47,564 bases of DNA, taken from positions 1-47,564 of the forward strand of contig CAAGGZ010000037.1 in NCBI GenBank assembly GCA_900769545.1. Direction: 5' to 3'. Source of the stretch: Clostridia bacterium (GTDB taxonomy: Bacteria; Bacillota; Clostridia; Christensenellales; Borkfalkiaceae). Of this stretch, positions 7,138 to 15,844 are shown piece after piece (within the stretch, counting starts at the first letter, position 1; each line of letters opens with the position of its first letter). A model generated the notes under the pieces. That model was given only the letters and a program-made list of their open reading frames with translations, did not search any database and was not told the origin of the DNA. Made by a program: the position numbers and the translations under genes.

Positions 7138-7989
7138 ATGAACAGCGAACAGTTGGCGTGGCTTATTAGACGTCATGGGGTGGAAATGACGCATATTTCG
7201 CATGGCAGCCATATCGGCGCGATTTTGTCGGTAGCGGATATCGTTGCGGTACTTTATAATGACATCGCGAATATTTCGCCTGAAAATTTGAAAGACGCAA
7301 ATCGCGATAGAATTATTTTGAGCAAAGGTCATGCAGGCGCGGCAATTTATGCGGCTCTTGCAGAAAAAGGCTTTTTTGACAGAGCGGAATTGAAAACGCA
7401 TTATGCGGACGGTAGTCGTCTTTCAGGACACGTTTCGCATAAAGGCGTACCTGGGGTGGAATTTTCTACGGGTTCGCTTGGACACGGCGCTTGTGTAGCG
7501 GCGGGTATGGCGTTGAATGCAAAGCTTGACAAAAAGCCCTATTATACTTATGCAATCGTTGGCGACGGCGAATGCGACGAAGGTTCGATTTGGGAAATGG
7601 CTTTATTTGCAAATCAGTTTAAGCTTAATCAATTCGTTGTTATCGTCGATCACAATAAAATGCAGAGTTTGGATTTTTGCGAAAATACGCTTTCGCTTGC
7701 TCCGTTTGCTGAAAAGTGGAAGTCGTTTGGTTGGAACGTACTTGATATTGATGGGCATAACCATGACGAGCTTCGCGCGGCGTTGAATGCGGCAAAGCAG
7801 AGCACGGACAAGCCTACCGTGATTATCGCAAACACCGTGAAGGGCAAAGGGATTTCCTTTATGGAATTTGATATTCTTTGGCATTACCGTTTCCCGCACG
7901 AGGGAGAGGAATACGATGGGGCTTTGAAAGAATTGCATGCGGCGATGCCCGAAGGTGTTGTCGATCCGTATGGGGAGGGAACCAAATGA
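7138..7989 (+). CDS. Transketolase-like protein, N-terminal (TPP-binding) subunit
   Basis: A protein of 283 residues with AAAGGAG before the ATG. It corresponds to the thiamine-diphosphate-binding half of transketolase: HISHGSHIGAILS and LSKGHAGAA (catalytic histidines), TGSLGHG, and the TPP/Mg motif GDGECDEGSIWE followed by VDHNKMQS (about residues 140-180). The family uses TPP to transfer two-carbon ketol units between sugars. The second half is encoded by the next gene, which overlaps by an ATGA, so the two should form one enzyme. Housekeeping transketolase is usually a single chain. A split pair inside a polysaccharide operon suggests synthesis of an unusual or branched sugar, which is inference. 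Confidence 0.92.
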   Translation: MNSEQLAWLIRRHGVEMTHISHGSHIGAILSVADIVAVLYNDIANISPENLKDANRDRIILSKGHAGAAIYAALAEKGFFDRAELKTHYADGSRLSGHVSHKGVPGVEFSTGSLGHGACVAAGMALNAKLDKKPYYTYAIVGDGECDEGSIWEMALFANQFKLNQFVVIVDHNKMQSLDFCENTLSLAPFAEKWKSFGWNVLDIDGHNHDELRAALNAAKQSTDKPTVIIANTVKGKGISFMEFDILWHYRFPHEGEEYDGALKELHAAMPEGVVDPYGEGTK

Positions 7990-8903
7990 GAGATACATTT
8001 GTAAGAACTTTGCTGGAAATTGCAAAGAGAGATAAAAACGTATATATCATTACGGGCGATCTTGGGTTTGGCGTATTAAAGCCTTTCTGGACGGAATTGC
8101 CCGACCAGATTATCAACGCAGGGATTGCGGAGCAAAATATGACTTCGATTGCGGCAGGGCTTGCGATGCAAGGGAAAATTGTTTATACATATTCAATTGG
8201 GAATTTCCCTACGCTTCGTTGCATTGAGCAAATCAGAAACGATTGCGCATATCATAACGCAAACGTTAAGGTGGTTTGTGTGGGCGGCGGTTTTGTGTAC
8301 GGCTCACTCGGTATGAGTCACCACGCAACGGAAGATATCGCTATGATGCGTTCGCTTCCCGACGTAACGGTGCTTGCGCCTGGGGATTTGGTGGAAGCAG
8401 AAGCGGCAACAAAAGCAATTTATGAAACACCTGGTACTTGTTATCTTCGTCTTGGCAGAGGCGGTGAAAAGCGTATCCATGAGAAATTAGACGATTTTAC
8501 AATCGGCAAAGCAATTGAGATTCAAAAGGGCGAGAAGGTTGCGGTGTTCTCAACGGGCGCAATTTTTGACGAAGTGAATGAAGCTTGCGAAGAATTGAAC
8601 GTACAAGGAATTAAGCCGACGGTATATACGTTCCCGACGGTAAAGCCTATTGATAAAAACGTAATTTTGGAATGTGCAAAAACGCATAAAGCAATCGTTA
8701 CAGTGGAAGAACACAATTTGAGCGGCGGATTCGGCTCGGCTGTTGCGGAAGTTTTAGCGGAAGCAGACGGCGTGAAAGCAAAGCTTGTTCGTGTGGCATT
8801 GGACGATAGATATTCGTGTATTGTTGGGAGTCAAAAGTATTTGAGGAAGCAATATTCGATTGACGCAAAAGCAATTATAGAAAAAGTAAAAGAGAATTGG
8901 TAA
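7986..8903 (+). CDS. Transketolase-like protein, C-terminal (pyrimidine-binding) subunit
   Basis: A protein of 305 residues starting at the ATGA overlap with the previous stop. It corresponds to the pyrimidine-binding and C-terminal domains of transketolase: ITGDLGFG, the conserved Glu in INAGIAEQNMTSIAAGLA (about residues 45-62) that activates TPP, SHHATEDIAMMRSLP, and a C-terminal regulatory domain (GAIFDEVNEA; VEEHNLSGGFGSAVAE). Together with the upstream subunit it forms a complete enzyme. Similar split pairs can be DXP-synthase-like, but the order and lengths fit the transketolase type. It is translationally coupled and lies just before the glycosyltransferase gene, which starts after a single-base gap. 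Confidence 0.92.
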   Translation: MRDTFVRTLLEIAKRDKNVYIITGDLGFGVLKPFWTELPDQIINAGIAEQNMTSIAAGLAMQGKIVYTYSIGNFPTLRCIEQIRNDCAYHNANVKVVCVGGGFVYGSLGMSHHATEDIAMMRSLPDVTVLAPGDLVEAEAATKAIYETPGTCYLRLGRGGEKRIHEKLDDFTIGKAIEIQKGEKVAVFSTGAIFDEVNEACEELNVQGIKPTVYTFPTVKPIDKNVILECAKTHKAIVTVEEHNLSGGFGSAVAEVLAEADGVKAKLVRVALDDRYSCIVGSQKYLRKQYSIDAKAIIEKVKENW

Positions 8904-8904
8904 G

Positions 8905-9975
8905 ATGAAGAAAATACTCATTTTAGTAAATGATGTAACAACCGTTTTACAATTTCGCTCGGAACTCGTTCGTGCGTTAGTAGAGGAAGGGCATGAGGTT
9001 TTGGTTAGTGTTCCTAAAAGCGATCGTATCCCTGAAATAGAAGCTTTAGGGGCAAAGGTTATGGAAACGGAAGTTGCACGTCACGGTAAAAATCCCTTGC
9101 AGGATTTGAAATTGTTAAGCAACTATAAAAAGCTTTTGAAAGGTGTAAAACCTGATATCGTATTATCATTTACGATAAAGCCAAACGTATATGGAGGTAT
9201 GGCTTGTGGAAAACTGAAAATTCCCTATGTTGCAAACGTGACGGGTTTGGGCGTTGTCGGTGATGGCGGTATCATGCAGAAATTAATGCTTTGGTTGTAT
9301 AAGCAGGGGCTAAAAAAAGCGAAGTGTGTATTTTTCCAAAACCAAGCCAACGAAGCGTTCTTTCGTGAAAAGAAAGTTGTGGCTGGGGCTACGGAATTAT
9401 TACCAGGTTCAGGGGTAAACGTTGAGAGATTTTCTTTTATGGAATATCCTGATGCGAAAACAACTAATATCGTTTTTGTAGGACGAATTATAAAAGATAA
9501 AGGCGTATTTGAATTAGCGCAGGCAGCAAAAAAACTGAAAGCGCAAGAGGAACTTTGTTTTACAATTGTTGGCGATGTGGAATATGGGGCAGAGAATCCT
9601 TTTATAAATATGCCAAACGTAAATTGTGTAGGTTTTCACAAAGATGTTAAGCCGTATCTGGAAAAGGCACATGCCATTGTATTGCCATCTTACCATGAGG
9701 GTATGGCAAACGTGCTTTTGGAGGCGGCGTCTTGCGGGCGGCCAATTTTAGCATCGAATATCCCTGGTTGTCAAGAAACGTTTGATGAAGGCGTAACTGG
9801 CTTTGGATTTGAGCCTAAAAGCGTTGAATCCTTATGTGAAGCAATTGAAAAGTTTCTTGCTTTGTCTTATGAACAAAAACGAGAGATGGGCAAGGCGGCC
9901 AGAAAAAAGATAGAAGAACAATTTAATAGGCAAATTGTTGTTAATAAATATTTGGAGCAAATTAATTCATTGTAA
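8905..9975 (+). CDS. Glycosyltransferase family 4
   Basis: A protein of 356 residues, GT-B fold. The N-terminal domain begins KILILVNDVTTVLQFR, with KPDIVLSFTIKPNVYG (about 83-98). The C-terminal nucleotide-sugar domain has IVFVGRIIKDKGVFEL (about 190-205) and the EX7E-type motif SYHEGMANVLLEAASCG (about 263-279). It resembles galactosyl- or N-acetylhexosaminyl-transferases that add the second sugar to undecaprenyl-linked saccharide at the cytoplasmic face. The donor and linkage cannot be read from sequence. It follows the transketolase gene almost without a gap. Confidence 0.92.
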   Translation: MKKILILVNDVTTVLQFRSELVRALVEEGHEVLVSVPKSDRIPEIEALGAKVMETEVARHGKNPLQDLKLLSNYKKLLKGVKPDIVLSFTIKPNVYGGMACGKLKIPYVANVTGLGVVGDGGIMQKLMLWLYKQGLKKAKCVFFQNQANEAFFREKKVVAGATELLPGSGVNVERFSFMEYPDAKTTNIVFVGRIIKDKGVFELAQAAKKLKAQEELCFTIVGDVEYGAENPFINMPNVNCVGFHKDVKPYLEKAHAIVLPSYHEGMANVLLEAASCGRPILASNIPGCQETFDEGVTGFGFEPKSVESLCEAIEKFLALSYEQKREMGKAARKKIEEQFNRQIVVNKYLEQINSL

Positions 9976-9992
9976 ATAGGAGATAAAAAACT

Positions 9993-11309
9993 ATGTATGC
10001 AAATCTTTATGAAAAAATTGTAAAAGGCGAGGAAAAAATTTCGCTGGTTGGTCTTGGTTACGTTGGTATGCCGATTGCTGTTGCTTTCGCAAAGAAAGTG
10101 AAAGTTGTTGGCTATGACCTCAACAAAGCTAAAATCGAGCTTTATAAATCGGGCATTGACCCTACGAATGAAGTAGGTAATGATGTAATCAAAAATAGCA
10201 CTGTTGAATTTACTTCTGACGAAACGAAACTTCGTGAGGCAAAATTCCATATCGTAGCCGTTCCTACCCCTGTATATGACGACCATACCCCTGACTTAAC
10301 TCCTGTTGAAGGCGCGAGTCGTATTTTGGGTAGAAACCTTACGAAAGGTAGTATTGTTGTGTTTGAATCGACCGTATATCCTGGTGTAACCGAAGATGTT
10401 TGTTTGCCGATTCTTGAAAAGGAATCAGGATTGAAATGTGGCGTGGATTTCAAAATTGGTTATTCTCCTGAACGTATCAATCCTGGTGATAAAGTGCATC
10501 GTCTTGAAACGATTACGAAAATTGTTTCGGGTATGGACGAAGAAACGTTGGACGTTGTTGCAAAGGTTTACGAACTTGTTGTAGATGCAGGCGTACATAG
10601 AGCTTCTTGTATTAAAGTTGCAGAAGCAGCAAAGGTTATTGAAAATAGCCAACGTGATATTAATATTGCTTTCATGAACGAGCTTTCCATCATCTTCAAT
10701 AAAATCGGTATTGATACGAAATCCGTTTTGGAAGCAGCAGGTACTAAGTGGAACTTCTTGAAGTTCTATCCTGGTTTGGTTGGCGGACATTGTATCGGTG
10801 TTGACCCTTATTATTTAACGTATAAAGCTGAACAGCTTGGTTATCATAGCCAAGTTATCCTTGCTGGTCGCCGTATCAATGACGATATGGGCAAATATGT
10901 TGCAGAAAATGTTGTAAAGAACCTTATTAAAGCGGAAAAAGCAGTTAAGAATGCGAAAGTTGCAATTTTAGGTTTTACATTCAAAGAAAATTGCCCCGAT
11001 ACGAGAAACACAAAGATTTTCGATATCGTGAAAGAACTTCGTGAATACGGCATTGAACCTACGATTGCAGATCCTACGGCGGACGCAGCGGAAGCAAAAC
11101 ATCTTTATGGTGTAGAGTTTGTAGACATTTCTACAATTAAAGATATGGATGCTGTGGTTTTGGCAGTTGCACATGATGAGTTTGCTCATTTCAGCATAGC
11201 AGATATGGACAAGTTCTTCGGTAAAGGACAGAAGGTATTGCTTGATATTAAAGGTTTGTTAAATAGAACCGAATACGAAAAAGCTGGATACAGCTATTGG
11301 AGATTATAA
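9993..11309 (+). CDS. tviB: UDP-N-acetylhexosamine 6-dehydrogenase (TviB/WbpO type)
   Basis: A protein of 438 residues, preceded by AGGAGA. It is a UDP-glucose/GDP-mannose dehydrogenase family enzyme: Rossmann motif VGLGYVGMPIA (about 20-30), SPERINPGDK (about 155-165), a central linking helix, and the catalytic cysteine in GGHCIGVDPYYLTY (about 264-277). The pattern, including the SPERINPG segment, is that of Vi-antigen TviB and WbpO rather than UDP-glucose dehydrogenase. It oxidises C6 of UDP-GlcNAc or UDP-GalNAc with NAD+. The next gene is the matching C4-epimerase, so the pair should yield UDP-GalNAcA. The exact order of substrates is inferred from the family. Confidence 0.9.
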   Translation: MYANLYEKIVKGEEKISLVGLGYVGMPIAVAFAKKVKVVGYDLNKAKIELYKSGIDPTNEVGNDVIKNSTVEFTSDETKLREAKFHIVAVPTPVYDDHTPDLTPVEGASRILGRNLTKGSIVVFESTVYPGVTEDVCLPILEKESGLKCGVDFKIGYSPERINPGDKVHRLETITKIVSGMDEETLDVVAKVYELVVDAGVHRASCIKVAEAAKVIENSQRDINIAFMNELSIIFNKIGIDTKSVLEAAGTKWNFLKFYPGLVGGHCIGVDPYYLTYKAEQLGYHSQVILAGRRINDDMGKYVAENVVKNLIKAEKAVKNAKVAILGFTFKENCPDTRNTKIFDIVKELREYGIEPTIADPTADAAEAKHLYGVEFVDISTIKDMDAVVLAVAHDEFAHFSIADMDKFFGKGQKVLLDIKGLLNRTEYEKAGYSYWRL

Positions 11310-11313
11310 GATT

Positions 11314-12288
11314 ATGGGATATAGGCATTTGAAGTTCCCTGAGGGGAGTAAATTCTTGGTAACGGGTGGCGCGGGTTTTATCGGCTCCAACCTTTGCGAA
11401 ACAATTTTGAATATGGGTTATAAAGTACGTTGCTTGGACGATTTGTCTACGGGCAAGCAAGCAAATGTAGATATGTTTTTGAATAATCCGAATTATGAGT
11501 TTATGAAAGGGGATATCAAGGATCTTGATACCTGTATGAAGGCTTGCGAAGGCGTGGATTACGTACTCAATCAAGCGGCATGGGGTAGCGTTCCTCGTTC
11601 CATTGAAATGCCTATTTTCTATTGTAAGAATAATATTGAAGGGACACTGAATATGTTGGAAGCGGCTCGTCAAAAGGGCGTGAAAAAGTTTGTTTACGCT
11701 TCGTCTTCCTCTGTTTATGGGGACGAGCCTAATCTCCCTAAACGTGAAGGGAGAGAAGGTAATTTGCTTTCTCCCTATGCGTTGACTAAGCGTTGTGATG
11801 AAGAATGGGCAAAATTATACACGAAATTGTATGGTTTGGATACATATGGCATGCGTTATTTTAACGTGTTTGGGCGTAGACAAGACCCGAACGGCGCATA
11901 TGCGGCGGTTATTCCGAAATTTATAAAGCAATTATTAAACGACGAACAGCCCACAATCAATGGTGATGGGAAGCAAAGCCGCGACTTTACGTATATTGAA
12001 AACGTAATCGAGGCGAATTTGAAGGCGTGTTTGGCTTCGCATGAGGCTGCAGGCAGAGCGTATAATATCGCTTACGGCGGCAGAGAATATTTGATTGATA
12101 TTTATTATACGTTGACGAAGGCATTGGGTAAAAATATCGAGCCGAATTTCGGTCCTGATAGAAAAGGGGATATTAAGCATTCTAACGCAGATATTTCTGC
12201 GGCAAGAGAGTTGCTTGGATATGATCCAGATTATGATTTTGCAAAAGGCTTAAACGAAGCAATTGCTTGGTATAAGGAGAACTTGTAA
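11314..12288 (+). CDS. tviC: UDP-N-acetylhexosamine(uronate) C4-epimerase (TviC/WbpP type)
   Basis: A protein of 324 residues of the extended short-chain dehydrogenase family. It shows FLVTGGAGFIGSNL (about 14-27), the conserved AAWGSVPRS, the catalytic serine in YASSSSVYGD, and YALTK (Tyr/Lys, about 155-159), followed by GRRQDPNGAYAAVIPKF. The AAxGSVPRS/GRRQDPNGAYAAVIP pattern is typical of WbpP and TviC, which interconvert gluco and galacto forms of UDP-N-acetylhexosamines and their uronates. It lies 4 nt after the dehydrogenase gene, and together they should supply UDP-GalNAcA for the polymer. Confidence 0.9.
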   Translation: MGYRHLKFPEGSKFLVTGGAGFIGSNLCETILNMGYKVRCLDDLSTGKQANVDMFLNNPNYEFMKGDIKDLDTCMKACEGVDYVLNQAAWGSVPRSIEMPIFYCKNNIEGTLNMLEAARQKGVKKFVYASSSSVYGDEPNLPKREGREGNLLSPYALTKRCDEEWAKLYTKLYGLDTYGMRYFNVFGRRQDPNGAYAAVIPKFIKQLLNDEQPTINGDGKQSRDFTYIENVIEANLKACLASHEAAGRAYNIAYGGREYLIDIYYTLTKALGKNIEPNFGPDRKGDIKHSNADISAARELLGYDPDYDFAKGLNEAIAWYKENL

Positions 12289-12310
12289 ATTTTTATAGGT
12301 AGGTGCGAGA

Positions 12311-13351
12311 TTGGACAATTTAGCGGCAAAAATTTCAGTAATTATTCCAGTATATAAGACGGAGAAATATGTGGAAGATACAGTGTTATCCGTTCTTAAC
12401 CAGTCGTATAAAAATATTGAAGTGATTTTGGTGGATGACGGTTCACCTGATGGTGCTCCACAAATTTGCGATCGCTTGTCTGATACGTACGAAAACGTAC
12501 GTGTAATTCATAAAGGAAATGGTGGATTATCCTCTGCAAGGAATACGGGGATTTTGAACATCTCAGAAGACTCAAAATTTGTTTTTTTCTTGGATTCCGA
12601 TGATACGATTTTGCCCGATTCGCTTAGCGGTATGATACAACAGGCAGAAAAGAATTTTGCGGATGTTGTCATGTCTAATAAGTATATAAGTGTTGATGAA
12701 GACAATCTAAGCCAAGAAAAGGAATGTTTGCTTTTCCCTGAAGCTTTGTGCTATAGCGATGCAAGAGAATTCGTTTTACATACAATTATGGAAAATTGTC
12801 GCGGTTGGCGCGCAACAGGGATTTTATATAGCGCAAATATTATAAGGGAACATCAGTGTACTTTTCCGATGGGAAGAATATCGGAGGACGTTGTATTTAA
12901 TTTACAATTTTATGCAAAAGTAAATAAAATTGCCTATTATCCCAGCGCTACAATTAAAGTTTTAAAAAGAGCTGGAAGTATAACGCATACGTTCCAAAAT
13001 GGATTCGAAGAAACAATTTATTATATTGACAAGCAAAGTAGAGCATTTTTAAAGGAAACTGGATTGGATGTTGAGCAACATCAAGCCTTTTTAAACGCAA
13101 TGCTTTGTAGAAATTTAGTAGTGTATTTGTTTTCTATAATGTCTTCAAAGAATTCAATGTCCAAGGCGCAAAAAAAGGAATATGCAAGAAAAGTAATTGC
13201 AGATAGTCGCAATAGATTTGTATTTAAACAGAAGCATGCGATACCTTGGTTTGAGAGCAAAAAAACAAGACTGGCAATAAAAGTCGTTTACACATTATTA
13301 CGATTTAAATTGGAAGGATTGGCTTTATTATTTTTATCTTTTGTAGGATAG
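12311..13351 (+). CDS. Glycosyltransferase family 2 (TTG start)
   Basis: A protein of 346 residues. The start is a TTG at 12311 behind AGGTAGG, because no ATG lies near the conserved N-terminus. GT-A fold: ISVIIPVYKTEKYVEDTVLSV (in part), VDDGSPDG (nucleotide-binding Asp), GNGGLSSARNTG, and the metal-binding FFLDSDD (about residues 95-101). The C-terminal half ends in a hydrophobic helix, which may attach it to the membrane. The donor sugar is not readable. It stands between the UDP-sugar enzymes and further transferases of the same operon. Confidence 0.9.
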   Translation: MDNLAAKISVIIPVYKTEKYVEDTVLSVLNQSYKNIEVILVDDGSPDGAPQICDRLSDTYENVRVIHKGNGGLSSARNTGILNISEDSKFVFFLDSDDTILPDSLSGMIQQAEKNFADVVMSNKYISVDEDNLSQEKECLLFPEALCYSDAREFVLHTIMENCRGWRATGILYSANIIREHQCTFPMGRISEDVVFNLQFYAKVNKIAYYPSATIKVLKRAGSITHTFQNGFEETIYYIDKQSRAFLKETGLDVEQHQAFLNAMLCRNLVVYLFSIMSSKNSMSKAQKKEYARKVIADSRNRFVFKQKHAIPWFESKKTRLAIKVVYTLLRFKLEGLALLFLSFVG

Positions 13352-13356
13352 GTTTT

Positions 13357-14658
13357 ATGAGAATTTTAATAATATCAAGAACGCCTTGGAATAATTCAAA
13401 CAGTTTTGGAAATACATTCTCTAATTTATTTGAAGGAATGGCTGATGTAGAGATTTTTAATATTTGCTGTCAAAATGGTGAAATGCATAATCAAGTAGTA
13501 AAAAGTGCATTTCAAATGACAGATAAATCTGTTTTACATAGTATCTATAAAAGAAAAAGTAAGACGGGTTGGTTAATGACGCAAAAGGTTGAAAATTCTG
13601 AAAACAAATTGAATCAACAGCTCGCCACGGAAACGGTCAAGAAGAGAAGATTGATCTTTTTTATGATGCGTGATTGGATTTGGAAGTTGGGACGCTGGAA
13701 AAAAAGCAAGGCATTGAACGATTTTTTAAAAGAAGTGAAGCCTGATATGGTTTATTTACCTATATATGCTTCGCCGTATATGTGTGATGTTCAACAATTC
13801 ATTGTTGAAACATTAGGGGTTCCTGTTGTGGGACATATTTCTGACGATGTCTATGGGTGCCCTGCCAATGCATTTTTATTGAGTAAATGGTATCGAACAA
13901 AATTAAGGAAAAAATTAAAAAAAATTATAAATACTTGTTCGTATTTAGAGGTTTTTGCTAAAAATATGCAAGAAGAATATTCTAGGATTTTTAACAAGCC
14001 TTGCTATTTAATCGGCAAAGGTGTACAAATAGATGATATTATAAACATTAAGCCACGTATTCCTCAAGCACAACCATTACATTTCGTGTATACGGGAAAT
14101 ATAGGGGATGATAGATATAAATCCCTGGCGGATATCGGCAAAGCGATAAATGAAGCCTTCGGTAGAGATAAAGCTATATTGGATATTTATTCTGCAACGC
14201 CATTGACAAAAGAAATGGAAGAAGCTATTTGTCAATATGTATGCGTGAAATTTCATGGTCAAATCAGCAAAGAAGAGGTGGTGCGAGTACAACAAGAATC
14301 TGATTTTTTGGTGCATGTAGAAGGCTTTTCACCAACGGCTATTTTTTCAGCAAAAATGTCGTTTTCCACGAAAATAATCGATTATATGATGACAGGGAAA
14401 CCGCTCTTGGCTTATGGTCCGTTAGAAGTTAATTCTATACAGGTATTAAAAGAAAATAAGGTGGGGTTGACGGCAACTTCACAAGAAGAGTTAAGCGTTG
14501 TTTTTGCGCGTTTGGTTGAAGATAATATGGATTATCAACAATTGACGGATTTTACAAAGCAATATTTATTAAAATATCGTAATATCAAAAAGATTCAAAG
14601 CGATATTTTTGGTAGAATGAAAGAGTTGGTGTACGTAAATGAAGGTTTTGCAAATTAA
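13357..14658 (+). CDS. Glycosyltransferase, GT-B fold (GT4-like)
   Basis: A protein of 433 residues starting 6 nt after the previous stop. The N-terminus RILIISRTPWNNSNSFGNTF and VKPDMVYLPIYASPYMCDV (about 126-144) form the acceptor domain. LHFVYTGNIGDDRYKSL (about 242-258) opens the donor domain, and AKMSFSTKIIDYMMTGKPLLAYGP (in part, about 330-350) matches the sugar-nucleotide binding region. The match is weaker than for its neighbours, and the basic stretch around residues 95-125 is unusual. It overlaps the next glycosyltransferase gene by 20 nt, which points to translational coupling. Confidence 0.82.
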   Translation: MRILIISRTPWNNSNSFGNTFSNLFEGMADVEIFNICCQNGEMHNQVVKSAFQMTDKSVLHSIYKRKSKTGWLMTQKVENSENKLNQQLATETVKKRRLIFFMMRDWIWKLGRWKKSKALNDFLKEVKPDMVYLPIYASPYMCDVQQFIVETLGVPVVGHISDDVYGCPANAFLLSKWYRTKLRKKLKKIINTCSYLEVFAKNMQEEYSRIFNKPCYLIGKGVQIDDIINIKPRIPQAQPLHFVYTGNIGDDRYKSLADIGKAINEAFGRDKAILDIYSATPLTKEMEEAICQYVCVKFHGQISKEEVVRVQQESDFLVHVEGFSPTAIFSAKMSFSTKIIDYMMTGKPLLAYGPLEVNSIQVLKENKVGLTATSQEELSVVFARLVEDNMDYQQLTDFTKQYLLKYRNIKKIQSDIFGRMKELVYVNEGFAN

Positions 14659-15844
14659 CGCCGTGTACGGATATAAGAGTACAGGCGTAATCGTTAAAGA
14701 TATCGGTAATACACTTATTCATAATGGTGACGAAGCCTATTTTGCTTATCAAACGACAAATGGGGTTGTTGAAAACGGTTATTTGGTTGGTGGAAAACTT
14801 GGCTGGAAGTGGCATGCTTTATATTCGCGCCTGTTTGGAAAACAAGCTTATGCAAGCAAGTGCGCTACAAAAAAGTTCTTAAAATGGTTAGATAAAATAC
14901 AGCCTGATGTTGTGCATTTTCACAATTTACATAGTAATTATATTCATTTGAATATACTTTGCGATTATTTAGCCAGAAAAGAGATTCCTACTGTGATTAC
15001 AATGCACGATTGTTGGTATTTCACGGGGAAGTGTACGCATTATGCGGCAGTAAAATGTGATAAATGGCAAGAATCTTGCGGTAATTGCTCCTTAAACAAA
15101 AAAGAACAGCCTAGTCTGTTTTTTGATTGCACTTCAAAAGTTCTTCACGATAAAGCAGAGCATTTATTTAAATTGAAAAATTTAACGCTTGTTGGATGTA
15201 GTAGTTGGATTGCAAACGAAGCGAAAAAATCCAAGTTGCAGTCTGCAAACATTCAAGTGATTTATAATGGTGTTGACACTTCGATTTTTACGCCTCATGA
15301 AAGTGAGATTAGAAAAGAACAGGGGGTAGAAGACGCATTCCTGATTTTGGGTATGGCGGATAAGTGGTATGCACAGCAAAATCGTGAAATTGTTGAAAAG
15401 CTAATTGCGGCGCAAGACGAAAAAACGAAAATCGTTATTGTAGGTTGTAAGGAAGAACAACAAAAATATTTTGAACAGTTTGATAATGTAATTGCTTTAG
15501 GGTATGTAACAGATAGGAACTATTTATCAGATATCTATGCGGCGGCAGATGTGTTTGTGAATTTAACGAGGGCGGATACCCTTCCTACGGTAAATATGGA
15601 AAGTATTTGCTGTGGTACGCCGGTGATTACGTTTGATTGTTGCGGAAGTCCTGAATTGGTGGATGAAGGTTGCGGTTATATCATAAAGGAAGGAGATTGT
15701 GAGGGGCTACTCTCAAAAATTGAAGATATTAAACAAAATCCTTTATCTTTTGATGTTGCCGAACAACAAAGAAAATTTGATAAAAACGAGTGTTATAAAA
15801 AATATCTGGATATTTATAAAAGTATAAGCGAGAATGAAAAATGA
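14639..15844 (+). CDS. Glycosyltransferase family 4
   Basis: A protein of 401 residues of the WcaC/AmsD-like type. It begins KVLQINAVYGYKSTGVIVKD (glycine-rich acceptor loop), then PDVVHFHNLHSNYIHL (about 91-106), and a cysteine-rich insertion with HDCWYFTGKCTHY and SCGNCSLNKK (about 124-160), typical of this subgroup. The donor domain has VIYNGVDTSIF, a MADKWY segment, and a TLPTVNMESICCGTPVITFD motif (about 319-338) with the conserved Glu. Overlaps of 20 nt upstream and 4 nt downstream fix its place in the operon. The sugar donor is not predictable. Confidence 0.92.
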   Translation: MKVLQINAVYGYKSTGVIVKDIGNTLIHNGDEAYFAYQTTNGVVENGYLVGGKLGWKWHALYSRLFGKQAYASKCATKKFLKWLDKIQPDVVHFHNLHSNYIHLNILCDYLARKEIPTVITMHDCWYFTGKCTHYAAVKCDKWQESCGNCSLNKKEQPSLFFDCTSKVLHDKAEHLFKLKNLTLVGCSSWIANEAKKSKLQSANIQVIYNGVDTSIFTPHESEIRKEQGVEDAFLILGMADKWYAQQNREIVEKLIAAQDEKTKIVIVGCKEEQQKYFEQFDNVIALGYVTDRNYLSDIYAAADVFVNLTRADTLPTVNMESICCGTPVITFDCCGSPELVDEGCGYIIKEGDCEGLLSKIEDIKQNPLSFDVAEQQRKFDKNECYKKYLDIYKSISENEK

